NCBI RefSeq assembly: GCF_034479515.1
Contig: NZ_CP140152.1
Coordinates: 620,001 to 684,000, forward strand
Length of the DNA stretch: 64,000 nt
Direction of reading: 5' to 3'
DNA from: Duganella zoogloeoides
Lineage (GTDB): Bacteria > Pseudomonadota > Gammaproteobacteria > Burkholderiales > Burkholderiaceae_D
Below, in pieces: positions 16,142-25,913 of the stretch. A model generated the notes under the pieces. That model did not search any database, was not told the origin of the DNA, and was given only the letters and a program-made list of their open reading frames with translations. The stretch's first letter is position 1. Each line of letters opens with the position of its first letter. Both the position numbers and the translations under genes were made by a program.

Positions 16142-18109
16142 TTAGTCGTTGCTGTCATAAATCGCCGCTTCAGACAGTTTTCGTGGCCGACGCTGCGCAG
16201 CCTTGTACTCGAATTCGATGATGGCGTCGTTGTCCCAATCTTTGCTGGCGATGGGCATGCGGTACATGTGGTCCCTGGGATTCTCGCTCGCTTGCAGCGG
16301 CACGCGCCGGCTGCCCTCGACGATCCACGCGCCGCCGGTAGCGGTCCAGGGCCGATGCCAGATGGCCTTGGTGGGACGCTTGCAGCGGTTCCAGCGCCCT
16401 GGCGCCCGGCACTGGGTGTCGTACTCCCCCGGGTTGTCAAACATCTCGATGGCGGCGGTGATTTCATAGCGCAGGCGCAGGTCGCCCAGGCGCAGTTTTT
16501 CGGGCGGCACGGTACGGGTATGCACGAGCAGGCCGATGCGCAGGGCGCCGCCCTTGAAGTTGCTGACCAGGTCGGCATCTCCGTCAAATTTCGGCAACGG
16601 CGGCAGCGTGAACAACTCGCCGTGCTCGAGACGTATCGGCAATTCCTGCCCTTGCTCCGTGCGCACACGCAGCGCGAAATTGGGCGGCAGTGTCATGCCC
16701 GCCGGCGGCATCACCGCGAAACGGAATACCGCATCGGGCGCCAGCGATTGGTGTTTTTCGTAGGCCGAGACCGCCGCACGCATGGCGCCATAGCTCTTCC
16801 ACGGCACTGCCCGCAAGCCGGTGACGCGGACGACGAACATGATGTCGTCGGCCTGGTCGGCGCCTTCTGCAGGCGCCGTGGCGGCAAGATTGAGTTCGTC
16901 TGCCACGCGGCGCAGAGTGCGCAACGCCTCGGTGTCCTCAGGATTCCTGGCGAGCGCTGACAAGGCCAGGTTGAGGGTGTCGTCGGTCATGTCGCCATTA
17001 TCGTCGGCGGTATCTTCCGCCGCTGCGCTGGCCGTCGCGCCAGCCAGGCCGGACGCTGGCGGTGCTGCAAGTTGCGGTACGGCTGCGGCGATGTCTGGAT
17101 CCCCCGGCCTCGCATCCGCACCACCGACGACACCGGCGAACAGCTTGCCGTCGCGCTGCAGTTGCGTAAGCCGCTCAATCGCCAGCAGGGCGTCGGGGTG
17201 GCCCGTCTCTGCGGCCATGCGGAAATAGCGCGCGGCCCGGTCCGGATCGCGCTTCACGCCTTCGCTTCCCTCGGCGTATAAATTGCCCAGGTTGTAAGCG
17301 GCCGGGCCGTAGCCTGCTTCGGCGGCTCTGATAAAGTAGCCGATCGCCTCGCTGGTATTCCCGTTCCCGCCGTCGGCAGATAAATGTGCTGCGCCCAGGG
17401 CGTTCCATGCCGGGATGAATCCAAACTCGGCAGCCTTGGCATACCATCTTTTGGCCTCGTCCCAGTCTCGTCCGACTTCGTCCCCGAGCTGATAAAGGCT
17501 TGCCAGCGTCATGGCAGCGTCGATGCGGGGAGTTGTTTCTTCCGGCTTGCCCGGGTTGAAACGCATCGTGTCCCGGTACGGATTGAATCGCTCCTCGGCA
17601 ACCGCGCGCAGCCAGCGGATGCCCTGGACCGCGTCCCTGGTCGTGCCGAGCCCCTGGCGATGCATATGTGCCAGCATCAAGGCAGCATCGGGATAGCCCA
17701 GTTTCGCATAAGCGCTCTCGAACTGCTTCAGCGCTGACGCATAGTCATGCTGCTCGAAGGCTGCCAGCGCTTCGCTCACGCTCCTGTCCTTGGCCCGAAT
17801 ATGGCTTCTTGCGCACATGATTTTTAAATCGGGATGCGTGATGGGACCACTCAGGCAAGAGCTCAACAATTTCTCCAACCCGCTGGCCTGGCGTTTGACG
17901 CTCTTCCTTAAGCGCGCCTCGGCATCCGCCATCGGCTGCCTGACCGGGCGCGGCGCAGTGACCACCACGGTGCTCGATCGCTGCGGCTCCTGTCCCGATG
18001 CGGGAGACTGGACCAACGCGCAGCCGGCCAGGCCAGCCGCCAGCCAGAGCAGGGCCACGGCACCGTACCTGTATGCTTTTCTACGCAAAGCGCTCTCCCG
18101 CAATCGCAA
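16142..18109 (-). CDS. Sel1-repeat lipoprotein
   Basis: 655 aa. Lipoprotein signal with lipobox LAGC at residues 27-30. Residues ~115-310 hold Sel1-type (TPR-like) repeats, for example AALMLAHMHRQGLGTTRDAVQGIRWL, AKRWYAKAAEFGFIPAWNALG and AAYNLGNLYAEGSEGVKRDP. These helical pairs mediate protein-protein contacts. Residues ~400-655 are a second region without a recognised family, containing an internal Cys pair. It is probably anchored in the outer membrane as a scaffold. Convergent with the exported-protein operon to its left; no operon partner. Confidence 0.82.
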   Translation of the reverse strand: MRLRESALRRKAYRYGAVALLWLAAGLAGCALVQSPASGQEPQRSSTVVVTAPRPVRQPMADAEARLRKSVKRQASGLEKLLSSCLSGPITHPDLKIMCARSHIRAKDRSVSEALAAFEQHDYASALKQFESAYAKLGYPDAALMLAHMHRQGLGTTRDAVQGIRWLRAVAEERFNPYRDTMRFNPGKPEETTPRIDAAMTLASLYQLGDEVGRDWDEAKRWYAKAAEFGFIPAWNALGAAHLSADGGNGNTSEAIGYFIRAAEAGYGPAAYNLGNLYAEGSEGVKRDPDRAARYFRMAAETGHPDALLAIERLTQLQRDGKLFAGVVGGADARPGDPDIAAAVPQLAAPPASGLAGATASAAAEDTADDNGDMTDDTLNLALSALARNPEDTEALRTLRRVADELNLAATAPAEGADQADDIMFVVRVTGLRAVPWKSYGAMRAAVSAYEKHQSLAPDAVFRFAVMPPAGMTLPPNFALRVRTEQGQELPIRLEHGELFTLPPLPKFDGDADLVSNFKGGALRIGLLVHTRTVPPEKLRLGDLRLRYEITAAIEMFDNPGEYDTQCRAPGRWNRCKRPTKAIWHRPWTATGGAWIVEGSRRVPLQASENPRDHMYRMPIASKDWDNDAIIEFEYKAAQRRPRKLSEAAIYDSND

Positions 18110-18209
18110 GTGGGAGTCGAGTATAAAACACGAAAAAAAGCATGACGATCGTCTTGTTGATCATTTCCAAAGATGCAGCATCGAGCCACTTGGCGGCGCG
18201 CCCAAACGA

Positions 18210-18243
18210 AAAAGCCGCCGATTCTTGCGAATCGGCGGCTTTT
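18210..18243 (-). terminator. Intrinsic terminator after tRNA-Met
   Basis: Perfect 15-bp stem, AAAAGCCGCCGATTC against GAATCGGCGGCTTTT, with a TTGC loop. It lies nine bases beyond the tRNA 3' end. The A/T-rich stem ends provide U-runs on both strands, so it can act in either direction. Confidence 0.9.
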
Positions 18244-18251
18244 AAAATTCT

Positions 18252-18328
18252 TGGTGGTGATAGGTGGACTTGAACCACCGACCCCAGCATTATGAATGCT
18301 GTGCTCTAACCAACTGAGCTATATCACC
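18252..18328 (-). tRNA. tRNA-Met(CAU), elongator type
   Basis: A 77-base cloverleaf on the minus strand: acceptor GGTGATA pairs with TATCACC, followed by A and an encoded CCA (18252-18254). The anticodon arm is CAGCA-TTCATAA-TGCTG with anticodon CAT. The variable loop GGGGTC and the stem pattern resemble the elongator Met tRNA rather than the initiator or Ile2 type. Confidence 0.88.
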
Positions 18329-18511
18329 TGCAACGCGAAGCATTATGAGGGTTGCGGCTTTTTCTGTCAACGCCATCGCTACGATTTTCTTCAAAAAAGT
18401 GATTTTGGCGGTGAATGCGGAACTTCCATCGTACACCAGTCGTCAAAACGTTGGCATATTGGTATTCTGGGTGCGGGGACATGACGTGGATGTATTTCTA
18501 ACGGGGGCTGT

Positions 18512-18916
18512 ATGGCGACCAACATCTTTATCAACCTGCCGGTGCGCGACTTGCCGGCATCGATCAAATTTTTTACTCACCTCGGCTACTCGTTCAACCA
18601 GCACTACACCGACGACGGCGCCACCTGCATGATCGTGGCCGAGAACATCTTCGTCATGCTGCTCACCGAGCCGCGCTTCAAGACCTTCACGCCCAAGGCC
18701 ATTGCCGATGCGCGTACGTCCACCGAGGTGCTGGTGTGTTTGCAGGTCGATTCGCGCGATGCCGTCACCGCGCTGGTGAACAAGGCCGTCGAAGGCGGCG
18801 GCAGCACCTACAAGGCGCCGCAGGACCACGGCTTCATGTACGGCCACGGCTTCCAGGACCTGGACGGCCATTTATGGGAAATCATTTATATGGAATCGGC
18901 GCCGCCCACAAGCTGA
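18512..18916 (+). CDS. VOC family (glyoxalase-like) protein
   Basis: 134 aa, one vicinal-oxygen-chelate domain built from two beta-alpha-beta units: FINLPVRDLPASIKFFTHLGY at the start and HGFQDLDGHLWEIIYME at the end. The closing DxxGHxWEI carries a metal-ligand Glu. The family covers glyoxalases, dioxygenases and antibiotic-binding proteins, and this subtype is close to uncharacterised PhnB/YcgM-like members. No operon partner; the tRNA gene lies upstream on the other strand and miaA is convergent. Confidence 0.85.
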   Translation: MATNIFINLPVRDLPASIKFFTHLGYSFNQHYTDDGATCMIVAENIFVMLLTEPRFKTFTPKAIADARTSTEVLVCLQVDSRDAVTALVNKAVEGGGSTYKAPQDHGFMYGHGFQDLDGHLWEIIYMESAPPTS

Positions 18917-18925
18917 CAGATGGCG

Positions 18926-19882
18926 TTAGCCGAGCCGGTCCGCCACGTGCGCCAGGATCTCTGCCGCCGGGTCGGCGCCCAGGCAATCGACGACCACCCG
19001 GTCCGGCATCGACCGCAGCCAGGTCAGCTGGCGCTTGGCCAGCTGGCGCGTGGCGATGATGCCGGTCTCGCGCATGGTCTTGTAGTCGATCGTGCCATCG
19101 AGGTATTCCCACGCCTGGCGGTAGCCCACGCAGCGCATCGACGGCAGGCCCGGGTGCAGATCGCCGCGCCGGCGCAGCCGTTGCGTTTCCGCGATCAGGT
19201 TATCGTCGGCATGCTCGTCGAGCATGATGTCGAAACGGCGTTCGATGCGCTTGTGCAGCACTGCGCGGTCCGATGGTTCGAGCGCCAGCGGCAGCAGCTC
19301 GAACGGCAGGTCGGTCTTGTCGCGCAGGGCCAGCAGTTCCGACATCGGCTTGCCGGCCAGGGTGCAGATTTCCAGCGCGCGCTGGATGCGCTGGGCATCG
19401 GCGGGCGCCAGGCGGGCGGCGGTTTCTGGGTCGAGCGCGGCCAGCCGGGCGTGCATGGCGGGCCAGCCGATGCGGGCGGCGTCGTCTTCGAGCTGGGCGC
19501 GCAGCGCCGGGTCGGCGCCGGGCAGGTCGTCGAGGCCGTCGGCCAGCCCCTTGAAGTACAACATGGTGCCGCCCACCAGCAGCGGCAGCTTGCCGCGCGC
19601 GACGATCTCGTCCACCAGCTGCAGGGCCGCCGTGCGGAACTGCGCCACCGAGTATGAATCGAGCGGGTCGATGATGTCGATCAGGTGGTGCGGCACGGCG
19701 GCCAGTTCGGCGCGGGTGGGCTTGGCGGTGCCGATGTCCATGCCGCGATACACGAGGGCCGAATCGACCGAGATGATTTCGGACGGGATGCGCGCGGCAA
19801 TCGCCAGCGCGGACGCGGTCTTGCCCGACGCGGTCGGCCCCATGATGGCGACCGCCAGCGGCTTGCTTGCAATATCACTCAT
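18926..19882 (-). CDS. miaA: tRNA dimethylallyltransferase
   Basis: 318 aa. Transfers a dimethylallyl group to A37 of tRNAs reading codons that start with U. Shows the P-loop GPTASGKT near residue 15, [17 protein letters not shown] and [29 protein letters not shown], and [13 protein letters not shown] near the end. The start was taken at MSDIASKP (19882); its ATG shares one base with the mutL stop (TAATG), which indicates coupling. The mutL-miaA order is conserved in proteobacteria. Confidence 0.96.
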   Translation of the reverse strand: MSDIASKPLAVAIMGPTASGKTASALAIAARIPSEIISVDSALVYRGMDIGTAKPTRAELAAVPHHLIDIIDPLDSYSVAQFRTAALQLVDEIVARGKLPLLVGGTMLYFKGLADGLDDLPGADPALRAQLEDDAARIGWPAMHARLAALDPETAARLAPADAQRIQRALEICTLAGKPMSELLALRDKTDLPFELLPLALEPSDRAVLHKRIERRFDIMLDEHADDNLIAETQRLRRRGDLHPGLPSMRCVGYRQAWEYLDGTIDYKTMRETGIIATRQLAKRQLTWLRSMPDRVVVDCLGADPAAEILAHVADRLG

Positions 19883-21903
19883 TATTGGCCACGTAAAAAC
19901 AGCTTGTCGAGCGCGCCGATTTCCACCTGCACCCAGGTGGGACGGCCGTGGTTGCACTGGTCGGCGCGTTCGGTCTTTTCCATCTGGCGCAGCAGCGCGT
20001 TCATTTCCTGCACCGCCAGGATGCGGTTGGCGCGCACGGCGGTGTGACAGGCGAGGGTGCCCAACAGCTCGTTCTGGCGCTCGATCAGCACCCGCGAGCC
20101 GCCGAATTCGCGCACGTCGCGCAGCACGTCGCGCGCCAGCGTTTGCGCGTCGGCGTTCTTGAGCAGCACCGGCACCGAGCGCACGGCCAGCGTGGTGGGC
20201 GACAGCGCGGCGATGTCGAAGCCCAGCGCCTGCAAGGTTTCCTGGTGTTCGTGGGCGGTGCCCACTTCCACCGCGTCGGCATAGAAGGTGACGGGAATCA
20301 GCAGCGGCTGCACCTGCATCTCCTCGCCGGCCACGCGGCTCTCGAGCGCGGTTTTCAGCTGTTCGTACAAGATGCGTTCGTGGGCGGCGTGCATGTCCAC
20401 CAGCACCAGGCCCTTGGCGTTCTGCGCCAGGATGTAGATGCCGTGCAGCTGCGCCAGCGCGAAGCCGAGCGGGAATTCTTCCTGCGCCATGGCGGCGGCC
20501 GAGACGGTGAACGGGCTGCCTTGCGGCAGAGCCATGTCGGTTTGGGCGCGGTAGCTGTCCACGCGGCCGCTGCCATTGCCGGCGAAAAGCGCGCCGTACT
20601 TGTCCATGCTTTGCGCCACGCCGCCTTCGGGCTGGCCGTAGCGCTGGCCGCCGAAACCGCCTGCGCCCAAGCCACCGGGGGCATCGCCGGCACTGCCAAC
20701 GCTGCTGTCACCGGCACGACTGCCAGCACCGGGCGGCGCGCCGTACGGCGATGGCGAAAACGTCGGCGTGTAGTCGGGCGCCAGCAGCGAGCCGAACGAC
20801 GTCTGCTCGCCACGCCAGGTGGCGCTGGTGAGCGTGTCGGCGGCCGGCAGCGGCGACGGCACGCTGCCGTGCGCCGTGGCCGAGGTTTGCGCCAGCGCGC
20901 GCTGCACCGCGTGGAACACGAACTGGTGCACCGCGCGGCTGTCGCGGAAGCGCACTTCGATTTTCGACGGGTGGACGTTGACGTCCACCAGCGCCGGGTC
21001 GAGTTCGAGCGCCAGCGCATACGACGGAAAGCGGTCGCCGTGCAGCACGTCCTGGTACGCCGCCTTGACCGCGTGCACCAGCACCTTGTCGCGCACGAAG
21101 CGCCCGTTCACATAAAAGAACTGGCCGTCGGCGCGCGCCTTGGACGCGGTGGGCAGGCCCGTATAGCCGTGGATGCGCAGCGGGCCGGCCGTCTCGTCAA
21201 TCGGCAGGCGCGCTTCGGCAAAGCCTTCGCCGAGGATTTGCGCGCTGCGGCGGGCCATGTCGCACACATTCCAGTGGTCGATGGTGCGGCCGTTGTGGGT
21301 GAGGCTGAGCGAGACGTCGGGCCGCGCCAGCGCAATGCGGCGCACGACCTCGGCGCAGTGGCCGAACTCGGTCTGCTCCGACTTGAGGAACTTGCGGCGC
21401 GCAGGCGTATTGAAATACAGGTCCTGGACATCGATGGTGGTGCCGAGCGCGCCCGACGATGGCGCCACCGTGCCTTCGTGCGAGCCGACCAGCTCCCAGG
21501 CGTGTGGCGCGTCGGCCGTGCGCGAGGTGACAGTGACGGCCGCCACCGAGGCGATCGACGCCAGCGCCTCGCCGCGAAAGCCCAGCGTGCCCACGTTTTC
21601 CAGGTCGTGCAGCGACGCGATCTTGGACGTGGCATGGCGCGCCAGGGCCAGCGGCATCTGCTCGGGCGGAATGCCACGGCCGTTGTCGGTGATGGCGATG
21701 CGTTTGACGCCGCCTTCCTCGAGCCGCACGCTGATCTGCGTGGCGCCGGCGTCGAGCGCGTTTTCCAGCAGTTCCTTGACCACGGCGGACGGCCGCTCGA
21801 CCACCTCGCCAGCGGCGATCTGGGAGATCAGCTGGTCTGGCAAGGCCTGGATCGGGCGCGGCGTGCGGGCGGCGGCGTGGGGAGCGGTATCGGGGGCGTT
21901 CAT
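19882..21903 (-). CDS. mutL: DNA mismatch repair protein MutL
   Basis: 673 aa from MNAPDTAP. The N-terminal GHKL ATPase has [17 protein letters not shown] and [13 protein letters not shown], followed by the transducer domain ([14 protein letters not shown]). Residues ~345-465 are a Pro/Gly/Ser-rich linker. The C-terminal dimerisation domain carries [12 protein letters not shown], matching the DQHA(X)2E(X)4E endonuclease motif except Gln to Met, so it probably nicks DNA, unlike E. coli MutL. It couples MutS mismatch recognition to excision and is followed directly by miaA. Confidence 0.96.
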   Translation of the reverse strand: MNAPDTAPHAAARTPRPIQALPDQLISQIAAGEVVERPSAVVKELLENALDAGATQISVRLEEGGVKRIAITDNGRGIPPEQMPLALARHATSKIASLHDLENVGTLGFRGEALASIASVAAVTVTSRTADAPHAWELVGSHEGTVAPSSGALGTTIDVQDLYFNTPARRKFLKSEQTEFGHCAEVVRRIALARPDVSLSLTHNGRTIDHWNVCDMARRSAQILGEGFAEARLPIDETAGPLRIHGYTGLPTASKARADGQFFYVNGRFVRDKVLVHAVKAAYQDVLHGDRFPSYALALELDPALVDVNVHPSKIEVRFRDSRAVHQFVFHAVQRALAQTSATAHGSVPSPLPAADTLTSATWRGEQTSFGSLLAPDYTPTFSPSPYGAPPGAGSRAGDSSVGSAGDAPGGLGAGGFGGQRYGQPEGGVAQSMDKYGALFAGNGSGRVDSYRAQTDMALPQGSPFTVSAAAMAQEEFPLGFALAQLHGIYILAQNAKGLVLVDMHAAHERILYEQLKTALESRVAGEEMQVQPLLIPVTFYADAVEVGTAHEHQETLQALGFDIAALSPTTLAVRSVPVLLKNADAQTLARDVLRDVREFGGSRVLIERQNELLGTLACHTAVRANRILAVQEMNALLRQMEKTERADQCNHGRPTWVQVEIGALDKLFLRGQ

Positions 21904-21910
21904 CCCCGGA

Positions 21911-22831
21911 TTATAACGCCGGACGCACCCGCACCGGGATCGGCGCATTGCACAGCTCTACATAGTTGGCCGCGTACTTGTTCCACGGCCCGCCGCGGTT
22001 GCGCTGCGCTTCGATCACCTGCTGGTAGATTGGCGCTTCGCTGCGCATCACTTCCAGCTGGACGCGTTCAGCAGCGGGCACGTCGGCCGCCAGCCGCACG
22101 CGGGTGATCGGCATTTTCGCCTCGCTGGCGCCGTAGAAGCCCATCGCCTCGCTGCCGCGCGGCAGCGACGACAGCAGCTCCATGCCCGACACCACGCGGC
22201 CCACGGCCGTGATGTTGCGGTCCAGGTGGCGCGGCGCGTGGCCGGTGATGGCGTACAGCTGCGAACCATTGCCGCTGTCGGTATCGGTGTCGCGCGCCAC
22301 GCCCACGGTGGCATAGCAGTGCGCCACCCAGGTGGTGTTGGTCTTGGGATCGCGTCCGACCGGGAAGCCCTTGGAGTGGCCGATCTCGGGCGCGTAGCCA
22401 TCGGCATCCTGCTGGCGCACAAAATGTTTATCGAAGCTCGCAGGCACGGTGAACTCGCCCGGCACCTTGGCCTTGGCTGTACCGAGCGGCTTCGGGTTCT
22501 TTTCATCGGCGTCGCCCCACTGGGCCACGTAGTTGTCCTGCGAGCGCATCATGGACAGGCCGTCGAAATATTTCTCGCGCACCAGCGTCTTGATGTTGGC
22601 GGCGTTCTGCGGCGCGAAGTCCGTTGCCAGTTCGATCACCACGCGGCCGACCGGCAAGTCCAGGTACAGGGTGTTGGCGGGATCGAGCGGGCGCCAGTCG
22701 TCCGCCTTCGACTGTTTGACCAGGTCCGCCACCGTGGGCTTGACCGGCAATTCGGCCGCCATGGCCGAGGTCAGCACGCACGCCGTGGCGGAAAATATCA
22801 CAGCGTTCCTTAACAACGGGTTAAACAGCAT
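21911..22831 (-). CDS. Cyclophilin-type peptidyl-prolyl isomerase, exported
   Basis: 306 aa from MLFNPLLR, with a strong ribosome site (CAGGAG) and a signal peptide of about 27 residues ending Ala-Met-Ala. The mature domain starts with the cyclophilin pattern LYLDLPVGRVVIELATDFAPQNAANIKTLV, then YFDGLSMMRSQDNYVAQWGD. It is larger than PpiA because of an insert around the KNPKPLGTAKAKVPGEF region and a C-terminal extension. Probably assists folding in the periplasm. It ends seven bases before the mutL start. Confidence 0.88.
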   Translation of the reverse strand: MLFNPLLRNAVIFSATACVLTSAMAAELPVKPTVADLVKQSKADDWRPLDPANTLYLDLPVGRVVIELATDFAPQNAANIKTLVREKYFDGLSMMRSQDNYVAQWGDADEKNPKPLGTAKAKVPGEFTVPASFDKHFVRQQDADGYAPEIGHSKGFPVGRDPKTNTTWVAHCYATVGVARDTDTDSGNGSQLYAITGHAPRHLDRNITAVGRVVSGMELLSSLPRGSEAMGFYGASEAKMPITRVRLAADVPAAERVQLEVMRSEAPIYQQVIEAQRNRGGPWNKYAANYVELCNAPIPVRVRPAL

Positions 22832-22969
22832 TCCGATCTCCTGGATTGAGACAAACCCGCTTGCGGCGGGGATGCCGACGATTGTAAACTGCCATGGGTG
22901 GCCGAGGAAACTTAGACCGGCGGCAGCAGCGGTGGTGTATGATTCCGGCGCACACTTTACAGGAAGAAT

Positions 22970-23614
22970 ATGGATTTTATGCAATTCTTCGACATGCTGC
23001 TCCATGTCGATAAGTCATTGGAAGTGGTGATCCAACAGTACGGCACGCTGGTTTACGTGGTCTTGTTCGCAATTATTTTCTGCGAAACGGGCCTGGTGGT
23101 GTTGTTCTTCTTCCCGGGCGATAGCCTGCTGTTCATCGCCGGCGCCTTCTGCGCCACGGGCGACATGAATTTGTTGTTGCTCAATGTGCTACTCGTCACG
23201 GCCGCCGTCACCGGCAATACCCTCAATTACAAGATCGGCGGCGCCATCGGGCAACGCGTGTACACGCACGACTATCGCTGGCTGAACAAGGATGCCATGC
23301 GCCGTACCCACGACTTCTTTGAAAAGCATGGCGGCAAGACCATCGTGCTGGCGCGCTTTGTCCCGGTGGTGCGCACGTTCGCGCCGCTGGTCGCTGGGGT
23401 GTCCGAGATGCCGCATGGACGTTTTCAGTTGTACAACATCAGCGGCGCGCTGCTGTGGGTGGTGTCGCTGACCATGGCCGGCTACTTCTTCGGCAATATC
23501 CCGGTCGTGCGCGACCACCTGTCGGAAATCGTGATGGTGGCGATCGGCGTGGTGATGATCCCGATCCTGCTCGGCGGCGCCTGGCGACTAGGAAGACGCG
23601 TCATCGGACGCTGA
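22970..23614 (+). CDS. DedA family inner-membrane protein
   Basis: 214 aa with several membrane segments. DedA/SNARE-associated signature: FCETGLVVLFFFPGDSLLFIAGAF at ~37-60, then GNTLNYKIGGAIGQRV and KHGGKTIVLARFVPVVRTFAPLVAG. The Arg in the last phrase and the Glu of the first are typical of the family, which includes flippases for undecaprenyl phosphate and phosphatidylethanolamine. It is divergent from the cyclophilin gene with a 138-base gap; a dispersed repeat follows its stop codon immediately. Confidence 0.92.
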   Translation: MDFMQFFDMLLHVDKSLEVVIQQYGTLVYVVLFAIIFCETGLVVLFFFPGDSLLFIAGAFCATGDMNLLLLNVLLVTAAVTGNTLNYKIGGAIGQRVYTHDYRWLNKDAMRRTHDFFEKHGGKTIVLARFVPVVRTFAPLVAGVSEMPHGRFQLYNISGALLWVVSLTMAGYFFGNIPVVRDHLSEIVMVAIGVVMIPILLGGAWRLGRRVIGR

Positions 23615-23733
23615 GGGCACCTCGCAAACCTACTGCGCGTCACGCTGTCGCCGAACCAAAGCTCAGCGTACCTCCGTACGCTTCCGCTACTCAAGACGAT
23701 AGCGAGCCGCTCGCTACGGTTTTCGAGGCACCC
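23615..23733. repeat. 119-bp dispersed repeat, copy A
   Basis: Begins one base after the dedA stop. On the reverse strand it closely follows copy B at 33532-33650: shared blocks are CCGTAGCGAGCGG, GAGTAGCG, AAGCGTACGGAGGTACGCTG and GCGCAGTAGGTTT. The ends are imperfect inverted repeats (GGGCACCTCG and CGAGGCACCC). AGCGTAC-CTCC-GTACGCT forms an internal hairpin. It encodes nothing convincing. Confidence 0.8.
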
Positions 23734-23848
23734 TTTGCCGCATTATCACGCGCAGCGTGTCCCCGCAGAAATATATCCCCTTGCCAGACCTCAAGTTTTT
23801 CCCAAATGCATCCGTAAACCAGAGGGTAACTGTTACTTCTGGAACCGT

Positions 23849-24949
23849 ATGCGCCTGCTTCTCGCCCTGATCGCCTGCTGTTATTGCGCCGTTGTGTCGG
23901 CCAATGACAAACAGGTCGATCCGCTGATTTCGCCCTCGGCCAAGACGCCCTTGTCGGCGCTGGCGGGCGCGCGCGTGTACGGTGGCGCGGTGGGCCTGAC
24001 CACCACCACGCCGCCGGGCAAGGCGCCCGTCAAGGAAGCGGCCGCCAAAGAGGCGCCCGCCAAGGATGCCAAGGATGCGCCGGCAGCGGGCGCGCGCAAG
24101 GGGGCCGAGGCAGCCAGCGACCCGGAAGCGGAACTGTCGGCCAAGATCGCTGCGCGATTGGCGGCCATGCGCGCCACCCAGCAGGCGCGCGCGGCTGCGG
24201 CGGCTGCCAATGCCAAAAAAGCGGCGGCTGCCAAGGCCGCAGCGGCAGCGATCCCGCCGCCGCCCAAGGTATACAGCAACGTCTGGTCCTACGAGGGCGA
24301 AGCCGGTCCCGCCAGCTGGGCCAGGATCAATCCTGCCTGGGCCAAGTGCGGCGCCGGCAACCGCCAGTCGCCGATCGACATCCGCGACGGCATGCGGGTG
24401 GACCTGGAGCAGATCAATTTCGACTACCACCCGTCGTCGTTCAACGTGACCGACAACGGCAAGACCGTGCAGGTGATGGTCGGGCGCGGCAATTTTCTCA
24501 GCGTGGGCAACCGGATGTACGAGCTGGTGCAGTTCCATTTCCATCGTCCGTCCGAGGAGCGCATCAACGGCAAGGGTTACGAGATGGTGGTGCACCTGGT
24601 GCACAAGGATGGCGAGGGGCGCATCGCCATGCTGGCGCTGCTGCTCGAGCGCGGCCGGCCGCAGCCGGCGATCCAGCAGGTATGGAACAACCTGCCGCTG
24701 GAAAAAATGGAAACCATGGCGCCGGCCGAGACGCTCGACCCGATGGACCTGCTGCCGGCGCGGCGCGAGTACTACACCTTCATGGGATCGATGACCACGC
24801 CGCCGTGCGAGGAGGGCGTGCTGTGGCTGGTGATGAAGGAGCCGATCCAGGCCTCACCGGCGCAGATGGCGTTCTTCAGCCGCCTGTATCCTTATAATGC
24901 ACGCCCCGTGCAGCCAAGCTCCGGCCGCATCATCAAAGAATCCAACTAA
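23849..24949 (+). CDS. Alpha-type carbonic anhydrase with long Ala/Lys-rich linker
   Basis: 366 aa from ATG 23849. Signal peptide ~1-18. Residues ~50-135 are a low-complexity Ala/Lys/Pro linker, partly of coiled-coil character. The catalytic domain is at ~142-366: RQSPIDIRDG, then QFHFHRPSE with His230 and His232, and EMVVHLVH with His249 as the three zinc ligands, then TPPCEEGVLW. Hydrates CO2 to bicarbonate in the periplasm. The usual Ser-Glu-His after the HxH pair reads Ser-Glu-Glu. The linker is much longer than in typical secreted alpha enzymes and may span or bind the cell wall. Confidence 0.9.
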   Translation: MRLLLALIACCYCAVVSANDKQVDPLISPSAKTPLSALAGARVYGGAVGLTTTTPPGKAPVKEAAAKEAPAKDAKDAPAAGARKGAEAASDPEAELSAKIAARLAAMRATQQARAAAAAANAKKAAAAKAAAAAIPPPPKVYSNVWSYEGEAGPASWARINPAWAKCGAGNRQSPIDIRDGMRVDLEQINFDYHPSSFNVTDNGKTVQVMVGRGNFLSVGNRMYELVQFHFHRPSEERINGKGYEMVVHLVHKDGEGRIAMLALLLERGRPQPAIQQVWNNLPLEKMETMAPAETLDPMDLLPARREYYTFMGSMTTPPCEEGVLWLVMKEPIQASPAQMAFFSRLYPYNARPVQPSSGRIIKESN

Positions 24950-25050
24950 GAGCGCCTGACCAAGCCTGCATGGCGGCGTTGCAGCGCCTCGCCGTACGTT
25001 CATTCTGTCTTCGTCGCTGCGCCTTGCCCTGAAGGCTATGTCAGGCGCTC
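24950..25050. repeat. 101-base inverted-repeat element between convergent genes
   Basis: GAGCGCCTGAC (24950-24960) pairs perfectly with GTCAGGCGCTC (25040-25050). Inside, AGCCT/AGGCT and GCAGCG/CGCTGC can extend the stem. It fills the gap between the carbonic anhydrase and the mutarotase, so it may act as a two-way terminator. Its internal structure looks like a dispersed repeat rather than a simple hairpin. Confidence 0.7.
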
Positions 25051-25057
25051 TGGGTAG

Positions 25058-25894
25058 TTATACCCCGATGCGGTGGCGACCAATCCACTCGTCTCCGGCG
25101 GCCAGCGGCTGCTGGTCCACGCGTGCCGGCTCGATGCAGACGAAGCGCAAATATTCGTCGTCGGCCAGGTCGACCAGCGCGGCGGCGTCAGCATGGCCCG
25201 GGTTCCACACCACCCATTCCGTAAAGCCCTGCTGCGACAGGTTGAACGTGGTGCTGGCCGTGTTGAGCATCAGCGTGGGCGTGGACTTGTACAGGCGGTC
25301 GTGCTTTTCGTTGAAGTGCAGCGCCGGATAGTCCTGGGTGCGGGTATTGAGTTCGTGGTCGGTGTAGGTCTGGTGTTGCAGGCCGCTGATGGTCGTGGCG
25401 TTCAACTGGCCTACGTCGTAATAGGTGTGCAGCGCCACGCCGAACGGGAATGGCGCCGCGCCCGTGTTGCGCACTTTGAAATCGGCTTCGAGCGCGTTGC
25501 CGTGCAGGGTGAAACGCAGGGTCAGCGCGAACGCGTGCGGCCACGCCTGCGCGTGTTCCGGCGCCAGGTCGCTCTGGTCCAGCACCAGTTCCACGAACGA
25601 GCCGCCGTTGTCGCCGCCGCTGTCGGCCAGGCGCCAGGTGGACACGCGCGCAAAGCCGTGGCGCAGGCCGGGACCGCGCACATTAAACTGCGGGAAGATG
25701 ACCGGCACGCCGCCGCGGATGGCCTTGCTGCCGTCGAGCGGGGTCTGGCTGCTGACGAACAGCCGTTCCACGCCGTCGCCGGTTTTCCAGGACAGCAGGT
25801 GGGCGCCGAACAGCGCGACCGTGGCCTGGGCGCCGTCCGGCGCGGTGAATTGCACTGCGGGCAGCGCGCCAAATTGCGTCATCGTGACAGCCAT
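25058..25894 (-). CDS. D-hexose-6-phosphate mutarotase (YeaD-like)
   Basis: 278 aa aldose-1-epimerase-like beta sandwich. Interconverts alpha and beta anomers of hexose 6-phosphates. Motifs: GAHLLSWKTGDGVERLFVSS, AIRGGVPVIFPQF, RHGFARVSTWRL, VALHTYYDVGQL with the catalytic His, and RFVCIEPARVDQQPL with the catalytic Glu. Cytoplasmic, no signal. It stands alone, convergent with the carbonic anhydrase gene; amiC lies upstream on the same strand with a 19-base gap. Confidence 0.93.
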   Translation of the reverse strand: MAVTMTQFGALPAVQFTAPDGAQATVALFGAHLLSWKTGDGVERLFVSSQTPLDGSKAIRGGVPVIFPQFNVRGPGLRHGFARVSTWRLADSGGDNGGSFVELVLDQSDLAPEHAQAWPHAFALTLRFTLHGNALEADFKVRNTGAAPFPFGVALHTYYDVGQLNATTISGLQHQTYTDHELNTRTQDYPALHFNEKHDRLYKSTPTLMLNTASTTFNLSQQGFTEWVVWNPGHADAAALVDLADDEYLRFVCIEPARVDQQPLAAGDEWIGRHRIGV

Positions 25895-25913
25895 GTGGTT
25901 TCCGTATGAGAGT

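Noticed and set aside
19948..22107. 719-codon open frame on the plus strand
   Set aside because: Shadow of mutL and the cyclophilin gene; both have clear family motifs on the minus strand.
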